A stretch of 64,000 nucleotides of DNA from Halogranum amylolyticum (GCF_900110465.1 NZ_FODV01000002.1:124001-188000), one strand, 5' to 3'; shown: positions 8,909-17,857, numbered from the stretch's first letter. Numbers and translations are program-made. The notes: a model not told the origin generated them from the sequence alone.

Positions 8909-9382
8909 ATGAGTGACGCGGAGGAGCTGGCGGACCTGCGGATCGTTGCGGACTACCAGTTCGGTGCGGGCGCCGGCGACGCGCTGTTCCCGACAGACGA
9001 GGAGCTTCGGGTCTCGCGATCGACGAGCGGTCGCCCTCGACAGATCCACGCCGGCGACGGGCGACTCGTCTCCTACGGCACCGACGGCCGATTCACGCTC
9101 GGCGTCGCCGGCGGCCGTCGACTCGTCGAAGCCCGAGAGACACCCGCAAACCGCGTCGTCGTCGGCGACGAGAGCGAACCGTTTGTCCGCGACGGGAAGA
9201 ACGTGTTCGCGAAGTTCGTCGACGGCGTCGACCCGGCGATCCGCCCCGGTGACGAGGTGGCGGTCGTCCACGTCGACGGCGACCTGCTCGGCGTCGGCCG
9301 CGCGGAACTCTCTGCGGACGCCATCCTCGACTTCCAGTCGGGGATGGCCGTGAAGATTCGCGACGGTGCTGGCGAGAAGTAG
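8909..9382 (+). CDS. PUA-domain RNA-binding protein
   Basis: The 157-residue protein ends with a PUA domain (about 80-155): VVVGDESEPFVRDGKNVFAKFV, then a PGDEVAVVHVDGDLLGVGRA strand-loop-strand, as in archaeal tRNA-guanine transglycosylase C-termini. The N-terminal half (FGAGAGDALFP) resembles the domain preceding PUA in archaeosine enzymes. It is a stand-alone protein without a catalytic barrel. It is likely to bind tRNA or rRNA, with an unknown partner. Confidence 0.8.
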   Translation: MSDAEELADLRIVADYQFGAGAGDALFPTDEELRVSRSTSGRPRQIHAGDGRLVSYGTDGRFTLGVAGGRRLVEARETPANRVVVGDESEPFVRDGKNVFAKFVDGVDPAIRPGDEVAVVHVDGDLLGVGRAELSADAILDFQSGMAVKIRDGAGEK

Positions 9383-9397
9383 GGACGTACCGACTCC

Positions 9398-10438
9398 TCA
9401 GAGGTACGGGCCGAGTCCGAGCGCCTCTATCAGCGAGACGCCCGAGAGCACCGCTCCGAGCAGGTAGCCGCCGATGGCTCCGCCGTTCAACAGCGGTAGT
9501 CCGGCGTGGGCACGACCTTTCATCACCAGCCACAGCAGAACGCCGAGACCGAGGAACGTTCCCACCATCGCGAGCAGCGCGGCGAGGTTCAGCGCCGGGA
9601 GAACCGCGAGGCCGAGGTTGCCGGCGTCGAGGAAGAACGCCGCGCTGGCGACCATCACGGTCGGCATCACCGCGTCGCCGAGGCCGATGAAGAAGGCGTC
9701 GCGGTCGACGGCGTCGGGCGAGACCGCCTCGCCGCGGGACTCGTCGGTCGCCGTCTCCGTACTCGACGTCTCGACTGCCTCGTCTTTCGACTCCGTCGAC
9801 GCGTCCTTCCCGCTGCCGTCGGTGGCGGTGTCGCTGTCGGAGCCGGTCGTCTCGGCCACACGGTCGTCGAGAAGCGAGTACGACAGCGTCAGCGGGATAA
9901 CGAGCACGACCGGGATGTTGAGGTCCATCACGCCCTCCGCGAGATCGAGCATGTGTTCGGTGCCGTAGACGCTGATGGCGTCGTAGACGGCCAAGAGTGC
10001 GAGGAGGACAACCGCAGGCAGGAGCCCGAAGCTGATACCGAACAGCCCTGCCGCGCCCGCGCCCATCAGCACGCCCGCCGTGTCGATGACGTACCACTCG
10101 GGGTAGACGAGCAGCGCCAGCGACACGAGCGCCGCGAGGCCGACGGCGACGATCGGCGGGGCGACGACGCTGAAGACGTACCACGCGAGCATCCCGCTCG
10201 TCAGGACGATGATGCCGCGGACGACCTGATCGAGGTTGTACTTGAACGCCGCCAGCATCAGCGCCGTCATCACGAGAATGGCACCGATGTAGAGCAGGCT
10301 GTTCGTCGGGTCGGAGGGGTCCTCGATGGTCTGGTAGCCGGCGGCGTCGAACGTCGGGACGAGCGCCAGCGCGCCCAGTTGGACGAGGAGGAAGATGAGC
10401 GCCGCGAGCGCGGCACCCCAGTACGCGCGGGAGTTCAT
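9398..10438 (-). CDS. Presenilin-like intramembrane aspartyl protease (PSH)
   Basis: The 346-residue protein has about nine hydrophobic segments. The two catalytic aspartates are in the usual contexts, D153 in AVYDAIS (YD motif) and D255 in FIGLGDAVMP (GxGD motif). The third family motif (PAL) appears as GLPLLNGG at 313-320, a form common in archaeal homologues. A cytoplasmic Asp/Ser/Thr-rich loop of about 60 residues (190-250) separates the two halves. The frame remains open far upstream, but the ATG at 10438 is the natural start, since upstream residues lack transmembrane character. Substrates are unknown. Confidence 0.85.
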   Translation of the reverse strand: MNSRAYWGAALAALIFLLVQLGALALVPTFDAAGYQTIEDPSDPTNSLLYIGAILVMTALMLAAFKYNLDQVVRGIIVLTSGMLAWYVFSVVAPPIVAVGLAALVSLALLVYPEWYVIDTAGVLMGAGAAGLFGISFGLLPAVVLLALLAVYDAISVYGTEHMLDLAEGVMDLNIPVVLVIPLTLSYSLLDDRVAETTGSDSDTATDGSGKDASTESKDEAVETSSTETATDESRGEAVSPDAVDRDAFFIGLGDAVMPTVMVASAAFFLDAGNLGLAVLPALNLAALLAMVGTFLGLGVLLWLVMKGRAHAGLPLLNGGAIGGYLLGAVLSGVSLIEALGLGPYL

Positions 10439-10524
10439 GCTCGCCTCTCGGCGGTGGTGATGCTTTGCAGTTGTGGATGTCGCGTCGTGAGTCTCACAGC
10501 TTGGCCCACCGATCGCGTCGGCGA

Positions 10525-11211
10525 CTACTCGTCGTTCGGGCGCTTCCCGCTGTCGGTCAGCCCATCGTCCCGCACCAGCCCCGTCCCCTCGATGACCGTC
10601 GCTAACCCGCGCCGCAGCCGTTCGGAGACCGACTGCGAGCTGATGCCGAGCTTCTCGGCGACGTCGGTACAGGTGGTCTGTCGGGGAACCTGGAAGTAGC
10701 CGTCGCGGAAACAGTGGCGGATTGCCTCCAGTTGGGCCTCGGTGAGCCCGTACGGCGTCCCCGTCTCCGTCGGTTCGGCGTTGTAGATCTTCTCGACCCG
10801 GAACGACCGGTGGCGCTCGTGCGACCACTCCCGGATCCGTCTGAGCGAGTCTCGGTCGGGAAACCAGATGCGGTACCAGACGCCGTCGTCGCTGACGATC
10901 GCATCCGAGAGCGTGGCATCCTCGTCGGTGATGACCGACGTGATGCTCTGGTCGATCCCCTGCGTCGTGTAGCTGACGCGGAACAGTCGTCCGTCGTCCG
11001 CGCCGTCGAGTCGCCGGACCGTCGCGATCGTCGGGTCGACGCCGAGTCCGTCCTCGAAGCTGTCGAGCGCCGGCCCCTCGGCTCGGAAGATGAGCTTCAT
11101 CGCGCCGTCGGGCGGCATCCGGTCGTCGATGACCGTCACGGTCGTCGACGGGGCTTCTTCGAGCGCCCGGCGGAAGATGGGCGTCTCGGACGTAAACTCG
11201 ACGATTGGCAT
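10525..11211 (-). CDS. Bat-type helix-turn-helix transcriptional regulator (HTH_10)
   Basis: The 228-residue protein has an N-terminal sensor-like region (MPIVEFTSETPIFRRALEEAP) and a C-terminal bacterio-opsin-activator HTH domain (about 160-215). The motif is GLTEAQLEAIRHCFRDGYFQVPR, followed by TDVAEKLGISSQSVSERLRRG. This is one of three such proteins in the window. Haloarchaea carry dozens, mostly without known signals. It is expressed alone and separated from the PSH gene by 86 bases. Confidence 0.85.
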   Translation of the reverse strand: MPIVEFTSETPIFRRALEEAPSTTVTVIDDRMPPDGAMKLIFRAEGPALDSFEDGLGVDPTIATVRRLDGADDGRLFRVSYTTQGIDQSITSVITDEDATLSDAIVSDDGVWYRIWFPDRDSLRRIREWSHERHRSFRVEKIYNAEPTETGTPYGLTEAQLEAIRHCFRDGYFQVPRQTTCTDVAEKLGISSQSVSERLRRGLATVIEGTGLVRDDGLTDSGKRPNDE

Positions 11212-11389
11212 CGGTATACGTACTCACTCTAGCGGGGCTAAAAAGACCTGATGGCTCCCGAGGAAGACAGTTCCGTCGACGACAACGTGACGCAGAGACG
11301 ACGGTGATGGACCGAGAGAGATGTCGTCCGTAGCGCGCTCGTCTACAGATGAGCAAGGCGAGTGCCTCGGGGCTCGACCCCGAGGCGGT

Positions 11390-11617
11390 TCACCGGGTGT
11401 ACAGTTTCTGGCCGACGAGTTCGGCCAGTCGGACGCCGCGGTCGGTCGCGACGGCGACGTAGGGGCGGTCGACCGGGCCGAAGACGTCGACGACGCGGCC
11501 GACCCGGGAGAGTGATTCGTCGACGACGGCCGTCCCGATGTCGGGGTGATCCTCGTCCTCGCAGTGGACGATCGCGAGGTTCTGTGCCGTCCGTGAGACG
11601 CTGCCGACGCGCTGCAT
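11390..11617 (-). CDS. H/ACA RNP subunit Gar1
   Basis: The 75-residue protein has the small six-stranded barrel of Gar1: QRVGSVSRTAQNLAIV at the start, then IGTAVVDESLSRVGRVVDVFGPVDRPYVAV, the GxV...FGPV pattern typical of this family. Gar1 joins Cbf5, Nop10 and L7Ae in RNA-guided pseudouridylation. It overlaps the srp19 stop codon by one base (TGATG), so the two form a coupled pair linking protein targeting and rRNA modification, a common archaeal arrangement. Confidence 0.9.
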   Translation of the reverse strand: MQRVGSVSRTAQNLAIVHCEDEDHPDIGTAVVDESLSRVGRVVDVFGPVDRPYVAVATDRGVRLAELVGQKLYTR

Positions 11618-11895
11618 CAGTCCCGGAGGATGCCGACGTAGGCGGCGACGGCGGCCACGAGGTCGTTCTTACTCGAGTCCTCGGCACCCTGGACCAGCAC
11701 CCGGCCGCGCTGTTCGAACTCGCGGGAGTACGACTTGTCCCGTTCGACGACGGCGTCGTACCCCACCTGCTGGACGGCCTTCGCGATCTCCTCGACGGTC
11801 GGCTCTTCGACGGCGTCTTTCAGCGGGACCCGTCGCCCCTCCGACCGCGTCTTCCCGGCGTCGATGTACGCGGGGTAGATGACGTTCTCGACCAT
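11617..11895 (-). CDS. srp19: Signal recognition particle 19 kDa protein
   Basis: SRP19 binds SRP RNA and prepares it for SRP54. The 92-residue protein shows the conserved start [20 protein letters not shown] and the later [24 protein letters not shown] segment. I start at the ATG at 11895. The longer frame to 12045 adds a stretch with no relation to the family. It is first in a two-gene unit with gar1. Confidence 0.92.
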   Translation of the reverse strand: MVENVIYPAYIDAGKTRSEGRRVPLKDAVEEPTVEEIAKAVQQVGYDAVVERDKSYSREFEQRGRVLVQGAEDSSKNDLVAAVAAYVGILRD

Positions 11896-12094
11896 ACCGG
11901 AAGGCCGCAGTCCGGCCGTAATACGGTTGTGGTCCTCGGGTGTCGTCCACTCGGACGACGCCATCACCGACGCGGAGTGTTCCGAGAACCCGCCCTCGAA
12001 AGCTCGCCCTCCAATCTCACCCGTGGTGGGTTGGTCGAGTCGCAACCACGGTGGAACGGAGAGCTATCGTCGCAGAAAGCGAGGAAAGTCGTCG

Positions 12095-13264
12095 CTACCG
12101 GCGGCGACGGGCGAGCAGCGTCGTCGCGGCGAGGGCGACGAGCGCTGCGACGACATCGAAGCCGGGACTGTCGGCGCTGGTCTCGGTGGTCTGCGTCGCG
12201 TCGGCCGTCTCGCCACCGTCGGCGGCGACCGTCTCGTTCTCTGCCGTCCCGTCGCTCGCCGTGGCGCTGTCGTTCGACTGCGCCGACACCTCGGACTTCG
12301 TCACGAACTGCTCCTCGCCGTAGGCGTCGGGGTGGAAGCCGGCGGTCATGTTGCTGACCGTGTAGGCGACGCTCCGGGGAGCGGGCTGGTTGAGGTAGTT
12401 CACTTCGAGCGTCACCGTGCTGTCGTTCTCGGCTGCGGGCGTGCTGGCGTAGGGTTCGGAGTCGAGGATCGCGGCGCCCTCGGGCGACGTGATCAGGACG
12501 ACCTCCGGCGCGAGTTCGATCACCTTCTCGTCGCTCAGCTGCGGGTAGCCGCTCAGCCCCTCCTCGGCGACGACGTTGGTGCCGCCGGAGGCCGTGATCA
12601 TCGCGTCGATGAACGTCTCCTCGCCGGCGACGTAGCCGCCGCCGAGCGGGTAGATGACTCGCGGGTTGTCCGCACTCTCGGTGGCCGACTGAGCGGCCTC
12701 GACGTTCTGGTTCATCCACGCGTTCGCCGTCGCCGCCCCCTCACAGTTGCCGGTGAGCTGGCCGATGACCGTCGTCTTCGCCTCGATGTTCTCGATGGAC
12801 GTCGCCGCCTCGAAACGGTAGACGGTCAACCCGGCGTCGCGGAGTTTCGTCACCGTCTCGTTGCCGATAGTGTTCGGCGCGAGCACGAGATCCGGCTCCG
12901 TGCCGACGACCTTCTCGACGTCGACGCCGAACCCGGCCGCAGAGACGTTCGTCCGCGAGTCCGCACCGTCGAGATAGCTGGCGAACTGCGAGACGCCGAC
13001 GACCTGCTCGCTGCCGCCGATCTCCCACATCGTCTGGGCGGCGCTCGGCGCGAGCGTCGTCACGCGCTCGGGGCGCTCCTCGACGGTCACTTCGGTCCCC
13101 GTCGCGTCGGTCGCGCTGAAGGGGAAGCTACACTGCGTCTGCGTCTGTGCCACTGCTCCCGTCCCGCTCCCGGCCGCCGCAACCGGAGTCACACCGGTAC
13201 CGACGACGGTGAGCGTCACGAGAAACACGAGAACTGTCGAACGGATCGAGCGAGTGGTTCGCAT
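12095..13264 (-). CDS. btuF: PGF-CTERM-anchored corrinoid/iron-type ABC substrate-binding protein
   Basis: The 389-residue secreted protein has a Sec-type signal peptide (about 1-32). A periplasmic-binding domain of the BtuF/FhuD class follows (VTVEERPERVTTLAPSAAQ, VVGVSQFASYL, PDLVLAPNTIG). A Ser/Thr/Asp-rich spacer leads to a C-terminal SPGF motif, a hydrophobic helix and a RRRR tail. The tripartite tail marks it as a substrate of archaeosortase A, whose gene is about 10 kb away. It is divergent from btuCD. Assignment to cobalamin rather than siderophore is by similarity of the BtuC/BtuD partners. Confidence 0.85.
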   Translation of the reverse strand: MRTTRSIRSTVLVFLVTLTVVGTGVTPVAAAGSGTGAVAQTQTQCSFPFSATDATGTEVTVEERPERVTTLAPSAAQTMWEIGGSEQVVGVSQFASYLDGADSRTNVSAAGFGVDVEKVVGTEPDLVLAPNTIGNETVTKLRDAGLTVYRFEAATSIENIEAKTTVIGQLTGNCEGAATANAWMNQNVEAAQSATESADNPRVIYPLGGGYVAGEETFIDAMITASGGTNVVAEEGLSGYPQLSDEKVIELAPEVVLITSPEGAAILDSEPYASTPAAENDSTVTLEVNYLNQPAPRSVAYTVSNMTAGFHPDAYGEEQFVTKSEVSAQSNDSATASDGTAENETVAADGGETADATQTTETSADSPGFDVVAALVALAATTLLARRRR

Positions 13265-13287
13265 CGTCCGACTGGACTCACTAACCC

Positions 13288-13297
13288 AATAAGTATT
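13288..13297. promoter_or_regulatory. Shared bidirectional TATA-like core between btuF and btuCD
   Basis: AATAAGTATT is near-palindromic and lies in the 59 bases between the divergent starts. Its middle is about 28 bases from the btuF ATG and 32 from the btuC ATG, so one AT-rich core could serve leaderless transcripts in both directions. This is positional inference. Confidence 0.5.
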
Positions 13298-13323
13298 TGC
13301 CTAATGAAAGTGGGGTTTACTTC

Positions 13324-14430
13324 ATGCAGACGACGACGAAGACCGCCGCCTGGTCCGCCGGACTGGTCGCCCTCCTGGTGCTCGTCGTCCTCGTCAGCGC
13401 CGGCGTCGGCCCCGTCTCGATCCCGGCGTCGACGGTCGCGAAGACGATGCTGAACGCCGTCGCCGTCCCGACGTCGGTCGGGTTCTCGCCGACCGGCGTT
13501 CCCGTCGCCGGGACGACGCTGCCGCTCCCGTCGCCGGAGGTCGGCACCGTCCACCCCTTCGGGTTCGACGTGAAAGACAGCCACACGACTATCGTGACGA
13601 AGATCCGACTCCCGCGTATCGCGCTCGGTGCCGTCGTCGGCTTCGCGCTGGCCGCCGCGGGGGTCGTGATGCAGGGGTTCTTCCGCAACCCGATGGCCGA
13701 CCCCTCCATCATCGGCGTCTCCTCGGGAGCGGCCGCCGGCGCGGTGCTCTCGATCGTCGCTCCGTTCACGCTCCCGCTCGGCCTCGAACTGCAGGGCGCG
13801 GCGTTCCTCGGCGCGGTGCTCACGGCGTTCGGCGTCTACCTCATCGCCACCGAGAACGGCAAGACCCCCGTCGCGACGCTGTTGCTCGCGGGGGTCGCCG
13901 TCCAGACGCTGCTCGGCGCGGTCACCTCGTTCATGCTGCTGCACAGCGGCGAGAGCCTCCGTCAGGTGGTCTACTGGCTGATGGGCCACCTCGACAACAC
14001 GTCGTGGAACGAGGTGCTCGTCGCCGCCGCCGTCACCTCGTCGCTGTTCGTCGTCCTGCTCGTCTACGCGCGGGACCTGAACGTCCTCCTCCTGGGTGAG
14101 GAGGACGCCCACAGCCTCGGCATCGAGGTCGCCCGAACGAAGAAACTGCTGCTCGCGGTGGTGAGCGTCGTCACCGCCGCGGCCGTCTCCGTCTCCGGCG
14201 TCATCGGGTTCGTCGGTCTCATCGTCCCGCACATGCTCCGTCTCGTCGTCGGTCCGGACCACCGCATCCTCCTCCCGACGTCGGCGCTGGCGGGGGCGTC
14301 GTTCCTCGTCGCCACCGACACCATCGCCCGGTCGGGGACGGCCGAACTCCCCGTCGGCATCGTCACGGCCACACTCGGTGCACCGTTCTTCCTCTATCTG
14401 CTGCGTCGACAGGAGGTTCACCGGTTATGA
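13324..14430 (+). CDS. btuC: Cobalamin/corrinoid ABC transporter permease
   Basis: The 368-residue integral membrane protein has about ten transmembrane helices and the FecCD/BtuC signature: RLPRIALGAVVGFALAAAGVVMQGFFRNP and, near the C-terminus, GFVGLIVPHMLRLVVGPDHR, which contacts the ATPase. Residues 40-85 form an extended extracytoplasmic loop. The ATG at 13324 is preferred to a TTG 27 bases earlier because the earlier start would leave almost no leader and adds no homologous residues. Its stop overlaps btuD by four bases. Confidence 0.92.
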   Translation: MQTTTKTAAWSAGLVALLVLVVLVSAGVGPVSIPASTVAKTMLNAVAVPTSVGFSPTGVPVAGTTLPLPSPEVGTVHPFGFDVKDSHTTIVTKIRLPRIALGAVVGFALAAAGVVMQGFFRNPMADPSIIGVSSGAAAGAVLSIVAPFTLPLGLELQGAAFLGAVLTAFGVYLIATENGKTPVATLLLAGVAVQTLLGAVTSFMLLHSGESLRQVVYWLMGHLDNTSWNEVLVAAAVTSSLFVVLLVYARDLNVLLLGEEDAHSLGIEVARTKKLLLAVVSVVTAAAVSVSGVIGFVGLIVPHMLRLVVGPDHRILLPTSALAGASFLVATDTIARSGTAELPVGIVTATLGAPFFLYLLRRQEVHRL

Positions 14431-15722
14431 GCGGCGAGACTCCGGTCGACGCCCCGCTGCTCTCCGTCGACGACGTCGCCGTCTCGCTCGGCGGCGTCCG
14501 CGTCCTCGACGGCGTGAACGCGTCGGCCGACTCGGGGACCTTCGTCGGCCTCGTCGGACCGAACGGCGCGGGGAAGACGACGCTGCTCCGCACGCTGAAC
14601 GCCGCACTCACTCCCGACCGGGGGACCGTCCGGATCGACGGCGCGGACGTCTCGGGCCTGTCGGCGAAGGAAGTGGGCCGACTCGTGGCGACGGTGCCGC
14701 AGGACACCAGTCTCTCGTTCGACTTCAGCGTCCGCCAGACCGTCGAGATGGGGCGGACGCCGTATCTCTCGCGGTTCGGTGGGATGCGACCCCGAGACCA
14801 GGAGACGGTCGAGCGAGCGATGGCCCGGACGACGGTCGAGCAGTTCGCCGACCGCTCCATCACCGAGATCTCCGGCGGCGAGCGCCAGCGCGTGTTGCTC
14901 GCACGGGCGCTCGCGCAGGACACGCCGCTGTTGCTGCTCGACGAACCGACGGCCAGTCTCGACATCAACCACCAGGTGCGGACGCTCGAACTCGTGCGGG
15001 ACCTCGTCGACGACGGGAAGACGGTCGTCGCCGCAATCCACGATCTCAACCTCGCGGCGCACTACTGCGACGACCTCCTGTTGCTGGGCGAGGGCCGCAT
15101 CCTCGCCTCGGGCGCACCCGAGTCGGTGCTGACGGAGGCGACGCTCGAACGCGCCTTCGGGGCGAACGCCGTGGTCTCCAGACACCCCGTGACGGGGTCG
15201 GTGTACGTCACCGCGCTCCCCGACCGACCGACCGGCGGCGACGCGGAGGGACGTATCCACGTCGTCGGCGGCGGGGGGAGCGCGGCGCGTTACCTCTATC
15301 TTCTCTCGGCGGCGGGCTACGAGGTCTCCGTGGGCGCACTCAACGAGGGGGACTCCGACACCGAGACGGCGCGGCAGCTCGGGCTCGACGCGGTGACGGT
15401 CGACCCGTTCGCGCCGGTCGACCCGGCGACTCGCGAGACGGTGAGAGAGCGCATCGAACGGGCGGACGTCACGCTCGTCGCCGACGTCGAAGTCGGCGAA
15501 GGTAACCTCGCGAATCTGGAGGCCGTTCGGGCGGCCGACGAGGTGGTGCTCGTCGAGACGCGACCGTTCGCCGAGCGGAACTACGCCGGCGAGACGGCCA
15601 CGCGCATCTACGAGGGGATCCGCTCGCGGGCGACGGTCGCCACGCCAGACGAGGTGGTGGGTGCGGTCACCGACGCCGTCGCCCGCGTCCGTTCTCGGTC
15701 GCCGAGCGGTCCGGCCCGATAG
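14427..15722 (+). CDS. btuD: Cobalamin/corrinoid ABC transporter ATPase with C-terminal extension
   Basis: Residues 1-250 are a FepC/BtuD-type ATPase: Walker A GPNGAGKTT at 44-52, signature SGGERQR at 149-155, Walker B LLLLDEPT around 167-174 and the His-loop AIHDLN. A further 170 or so residues (about 262-431) contain GRIHVVGGGGSAARYLYLL and EVVLVETRPFAERNYAG, and they resemble a small Rossmann-type domain rather than a transporter part. This long form is met in haloarchaea, and the role of the extra domain is unknown. It overlaps btuC by four bases. Confidence 0.88.
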   Translation: MSGETPVDAPLLSVDDVAVSLGGVRVLDGVNASADSGTFVGLVGPNGAGKTTLLRTLNAALTPDRGTVRIDGADVSGLSAKEVGRLVATVPQDTSLSFDFSVRQTVEMGRTPYLSRFGGMRPRDQETVERAMARTTVEQFADRSITEISGGERQRVLLARALAQDTPLLLLDEPTASLDINHQVRTLELVRDLVDDGKTVVAAIHDLNLAAHYCDDLLLLGEGRILASGAPESVLTEATLERAFGANAVVSRHPVTGSVYVTALPDRPTGGDAEGRIHVVGGGGSAARYLYLLSAAGYEVSVGALNEGDSDTETARQLGLDAVTVDPFAPVDPATRETVRERIERADVTLVADVEVGEGNLANLEAVRAADEVVLVETRPFAERNYAGETATRIYEGIRSRATVATPDEVVGAVTDAVARVRSRSPSGPAR

Positions 15723-15925
15723 TCGACGCGTAACTCGGGGTAGTCGTCGCCAACAGCGCCGTGTCGACCGTCTCCTCACTCGTACGCTCGGTTCGGACGT
15801 CGCTACCGGTTCCGCTTTCGGCTCTCCCCGGCACGCGCTGTAACACGCCGATAAACGAGTGGTTCGCCGGGTAGGTGGCGAGTACTCATCGCCGTCTCTC
15901 GCTTTCTCTCTATCGGGGATCCCGA

Positions 15926-17140
15926 TTGCAACTCGCGCTCATCGGCGTCGGGCGGGTTGGCGGTGCCGTCGTCGACAGTCTCGCGGCGTACGACCGACTG
16001 TTCGACGGCGGCGTCGTCGCCGGCACCGTCGCGGTCGACACGGCACCTGCGGACCTGGCAAGCCTCCGCGCCGTCTCCCGTCCGGCTCGAGTCGTCGTCG
16101 GAGCGGCCTACCCCTGTCGCGACGGCGTCGACGGCGACAACGAGCTCGGGGCGAGCATCGTCGCCGAGGACATCGACCGGGTGCTCGCCGGCGTCGACTA
16201 CCTCCCCTCTCACCACGTCGACGCCTTCCTGGTCGTCGCGGCACTCGGCGGCGGGATCGGCGGCGGTGGCGCACCGGTGCTCGCCCGCGAGCTCCGCCGG
16301 CTCTTCGAACGACCGGTGTACGGACTCGGTGTCCTCCCGGGCGTCGACGCGGACGACGCGACCGCACGACGGAGCGTCCGCTCGCTGGTCACGTTCGTCC
16401 GCGAGGTCGACAACCTCCTGCTCGTCACGGGCGACGACCAACAGGGGCAGATCGACGTGACCGAACTCGCTCGACGGGTCGTGGCGGTCTTCGGGACCGA
16501 CCGGAGCGCACACGCGGTGTTCGGCGGTCGTCCGCCGGGACCGTCACGGACGCCCGACGGCACAGACGAGCGATCGGACGCGAACACGGCGCACGACGAA
16601 CGCGACGGCGACGTCCCCCCCGGGTCGGACGACGGCGACGCCGTCACGCTGGAGACCGTCCTCGAGGCAGGGACGCTCTCGACGCTCGGGTACGCCGTGG
16701 CACCACCGAGACAGCCTCGCCTCGTCGATCGGATTCGGCAGCTTTTGAGGCAACCGACGGCAGGCGAGGCGAACGACGACTTCGTCCGAACCGTCCGGGC
16801 GGCCGCCACCGGCGGGACGGGAGGTGACGTCTCCCGAGCAGCGGGGGCGTGGGTCGTCGTCGCCGGACCGCGGCGGACGCTCTCGCGGTCGGAACGCGGC
16901 GTCGACCGCGGTCGCGAGTGGCTCCGCAGCGCGACCGGTGCGGACGCGGTCGGCGGTCGGACGGTGATCACGGAGGACGGCCCACTGACGGCGACGGTGG
17001 TGCTCTCGGGCGTTCGAGTCGTCCGGCAGTTGACGAGACTCTGGGAGCAGGCGGTCGCGACCGGGAGTCGCGACGGACGCGACCGGCGCTCGAGCGAGCC
17101 GCCGAACTGGCAGGACCGAACGTTCGACCCGCTTTTCTGA
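15926..17140 (+). CDS. Divergent tubulin/FtsZ superfamily protein
   Basis: About 404 residues from a TTG start at 15926 (MQLALIGVGRVGGAVVDSL); a GTG at 15875 would add 17 residues without homology. The N-terminal GxGxxG strand-loop and the loop GGGIGGGGAPVLAREL (about 108-123) match the GTP-binding signature of FtsZ/CetZ. The polymer-interface catalytic loop, normally N-x-D-x-x-D, reads QIDVTE (about 175-180), so two positions are conservatively changed. An acidic low-complexity insert (about 208-245) interrupts the C-terminal domain. It belongs with noncanonical haloarchaeal FtsZ-like proteins whose function is not established. Confidence 0.75.
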   Translation: MQLALIGVGRVGGAVVDSLAAYDRLFDGGVVAGTVAVDTAPADLASLRAVSRPARVVVGAAYPCRDGVDGDNELGASIVAEDIDRVLAGVDYLPSHHVDAFLVVAALGGGIGGGGAPVLARELRRLFERPVYGLGVLPGVDADDATARRSVRSLVTFVREVDNLLLVTGDDQQGQIDVTELARRVVAVFGTDRSAHAVFGGRPPGPSRTPDGTDERSDANTAHDERDGDVPPGSDDGDAVTLETVLEAGTLSTLGYAVAPPRQPRLVDRIRQLLRQPTAGEANDDFVRTVRAAATGGTGGDVSRAAGAWVVVAGPRRTLSRSERGVDRGREWLRSATGADAVGGRTVITEDGPLTATVVLSGVRVVRQLTRLWEQAVATGSRDGRDRRSSEPPNWQDRTFDPLF

Positions 17141-17275
17141 GTGATTATCGGCGCGCGAGCCCGAAACCGGAAGACGCCGCTCCGACGGTACACGCGGCCT
17201 AACGGGCTGGTAATCGCCACGTACCAGTCTTCAGCATCCCCATACATACTGTACCATAGACAGAATGTATGATGT

Positions 17276-17809
17276 ATGAGCACGTCACCCGCGGTGAACG
17301 TTCACACAGAACAGAACAGCGAACTCTCTCGAGACGTGAAGTTCACCGTTCTCTCGAACGCGCGCCGTAGGGACGTCCTACGGCTCCTCCGTTCGTACGA
17401 CGAACCGGTCGGTATCCGCGACCTCGCCGAACGGATCGCCGCCTGGGAGAACGACACGACGCCCGAAGCGGTCACCTACAAACAACGCAAGCGGGTGTAC
17501 ACGTCACTGCACCAGACGCATCTGCCGGCGCTCGAAGACGCGGGGCTCATCGAGGCCGCTCGCACGTGGGAGGGGATCACGCTCACGCCGCGAGCACGGG
17601 AACTGGACGCTTACCTCGACGGCGAGCGCTCGACGTCAGAGTGGTCGAACTACTACTTCGGCTTCGCGAGCGTCGGACTCGCGGTGACCGGCGTCGCGTG
17701 GGTCGGTCTCTACCCCTTCTCGCTCCTTCCGGGATTGGCGTACGCGACGATTCTCTCTCTCGTCTTGTTCGTCACGGCGCTCGTCCACGCCCGGACCGTC
17801 CGGCGCTGA
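17276..17809 (+). CDS. Winged-helix (DUF7344-type) small membrane protein
   Basis: The 177-residue protein has a winged-helix half (about 22-115: VLSNARRRDVLRLLRSYDEPVGIRDLAE, TYKQRKRVYTSLHQTHLPALEDAGLIE) followed by two hydrophobic helices near 130-172. This architecture, a DNA-binding domain tethered to the membrane, is widespread in haloarchaea and usually annotated as DUF7344. Target genes are unknown. AT-rich bases near 17243-17270 (catacatactgtaccata) supply a probable promoter and leaderless start. Confidence 0.8.
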   Translation: MSTSPAVNVHTEQNSELSRDVKFTVLSNARRRDVLRLLRSYDEPVGIRDLAERIAAWENDTTPEAVTYKQRKRVYTSLHQTHLPALEDAGLIEAARTWEGITLTPRARELDAYLDGERSTSEWSNYYFGFASVGLAVTGVAWVGLYPFSLLPGLAYATILSLVLFVTALVHARTVRR

Positions 17810-17857
17810 GCGGGCGAAAACGTCACCCTTACTCGGGGTCGTGGCGTGGCTGAGTGT

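Noticed and set aside
10439..11356. Upstream extension of the PSH frame
   Set aside because: The open frame continues because GC-rich DNA lacks stops. It is antisense/out of frame to the Bat-type gene and lacks transmembrane character.
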